7,710 nt of DNA, from NCBI GenBank assembly GCA_041776485.1, contig JBHBQE010000008.1:1-7710 (forward strand), in the 5' to 3' direction. The notes beneath the pieces are model-generated. The model was not told the origin of the DNA. It was given only the letters and a program-made list of their open reading frames with translations, and did no database searches. Each line of letters begins with the position of its first letter. Positions within the stretch are counted from its first letter, which is position 1. Shown here in pieces: positions 6,941 to 7,710 of the stretch. Source of the DNA: JBHBQE01 sp041776485. Its GTDB lineage: Bacteria > Bacillota > Clostridia > Lachnospirales > Lachnospiraceae. The translations under genes were made by a program, and so were the position numbers.

Positions 6941-7710
6941 ATGAAAATGTGGAAAAAGATTATTATTGTAATAGTATCTTTCATAGTAATAATAGGTGGA
7001 ATTACATTTGGCTTATACATTCGTATACAACCAGAAATTGAAAAGAAAAAACAACAGGAGATGCTAGATAATCAGATAGTTGAATTCAAGGATAAAAGGA
7101 TGAATTATTTTGCCTGTATTGGTGTGGATAGATGTAGATTACTTCTTACGGATGATGCTCCTTTTGATGTAACAGTTAAGGAATGTAAGGAGATTAAATA
7201 TATAAACATACAGAGTGCGACTCTATATAGTATAGAAGCATTAAATGACTTGTTAGTATTTCCTAACTTAGTTGACCTGGATATGGTAATTTTAAAAAAA
7301 GATATTGAGCTTGAACGGCGTCAAAAGTATGTTGAACATAGTAAGGAGGTCTTGGAAAAGCTGTCTGAAGTATTGCCACAGTTAACAAGCTTAGAGGCAA
7401 TATCAATGGGAAGGGATGTGACGATTGAAAACCTTGATTTTTTAAAAGATGTAAAAGGACTAAAGATAGTATACATTTATGATAATTCCATTAAGGATAT
7501 ATCAGCACTATCTGAATTAAAAGAATTGGAGTATATAGGTCTTAAAAATAATGAGATTGAGGATATCACACCGATACTGGGACTAAAAAAGGTTGAATAT
7601 ATAAATCTTACAGGCAATCCGGTACGTGAGGATAAGGAGCAGATGGAGTTGTTAAGGAAAGTTTTTCCGGATGCAGAGATATTTTTAGATGAAAATCAAA
7701 AATATCCAAA
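6941..7710 (+). CDS. Membrane-anchored leucine-rich-repeat protein (3' end outside window)
   Basis: The frame is open from ATG 6941 to the window end (256 codons seen, no stop). A GAGGA site at 6927-6931 supports the start, and the gene lies 26 bases after the LXG gene. MKMWKK precedes one membrane helix (about 7-27), which suits an N-in, C-out anchor; there is no lipobox cysteine. A charged linker follows, then a region with imperfect leucine-rich units, then clear 22-residue repeats of the Leu-x-x-Leu-x-x-Leu-x-x-Asn-x-Ile-x-Asp-Ile kind, with Asn at 182, 204 and 226 (about 165-228). A capping-like segment (LRKVFPDAEIFLD, 238-250) suggests the repeat domain ends near the window edge. Such domains bind proteins. 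Being next to the LXG gene it may be its immunity protein, an export accessory, or a surface adhesin; none is shown directly. Confidence 0.88.
   Translation, partial: MKMWKKIIIVIVSFIVIIGGITFGLYIRIQPEIEKKKQQEMLDNQIVEFKDKRMNYFACIGVDRCRLLLTDDAPFDVTVKECKEIKYINIQSATLYSIEALNDLLVFPNLVDLDMVILKKDIELERRQKYVEHSKEVLEKLSEVLPQLTSLEAISMGRDVTIENLDFLKDVKGLKIVYIYDNSIKDISALSELKELEYIGLKNNEIEDITPILGLKKVEYINLTGNPVREDKEQMELLRKVFPDAEIFLDENQKYP

Noticed and set aside
6916..7044. Alternative ATGs (6916, 6931) just before the LRR gene
   Set aside because: Both are in a different frame that stops after about 40 codons with no domain. The frame from 6941 gives a membrane helix and leucine-rich repeats.
1..7710. tRNA, rRNA, CRISPR array or insertion sequence
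   Set aside because: I saw no cloverleaf, spacer-repeat array, transposase or terminal inverted repeats; nearly all the window is covered by coding sequence.

Overview
This AT-rich window looks like a low-GC Gram-positive, most plausibly a Clostridia or Lachnospiraceae-type Firmicute. The grounds are abundant ATA and AGA codons, strong GGAGG/AGGGG-type Shine-Dalgarno sequences, one TTG start, and a type VIIb (Esx/Yuk) secretion locus. Genus cannot be fixed from sequence alone. All supported genes are on the + strand.

Layout. Bases 1-30 are probably the last nine codons of an upstream gene. Bases 31-135 are a purine-rich spacer with nested inverted repeats. Next is a TTG-started gene for a 186-residue, strongly acidic soluble protein that I do not recognise (136-696). 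An 87-base spacer with two small inverted repeats leads into a 1299-codon essC-type gene (784-4683), the membrane ATPase motor of the type VIIb system, which lacks the usual N-terminal FHA pair. After a 45-base gap comes a 96-residue Esx-like helical protein resembling the SACOL2603/DUF3130 (Lap1) family (4729-5019). It is translationally close-coupled to a 627-residue LXG protein (5031-6914), a probable secreted substrate whose C-terminal part matches no toxin I recognise. Twenty-six bases later begins a membrane-anchored leucine-rich-repeat protein that runs off the window (6941-7710).

How they fit. EssC would power export, the small Lap1-like protein would escort the LXG protein to it, and the LXG protein would be the cargo. 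The LRR membrane protein sits where an immunity or surface accessory gene would be expected. No obvious terminator separates essC from the LRR gene, so the four are probably one transcript. The other core parts of the machine (EsxA/WXG100, EssA, EssB, EsaA, YukD) are not in the window, and the gene directly before essC is not essB, so the order differs from the staphylococcal or Bacillus loci. The points most worth a second look are the FHA-less EssC with degenerate second and third ATPase sites, the unclassified LXG C-terminus, and the LRR neighbour.
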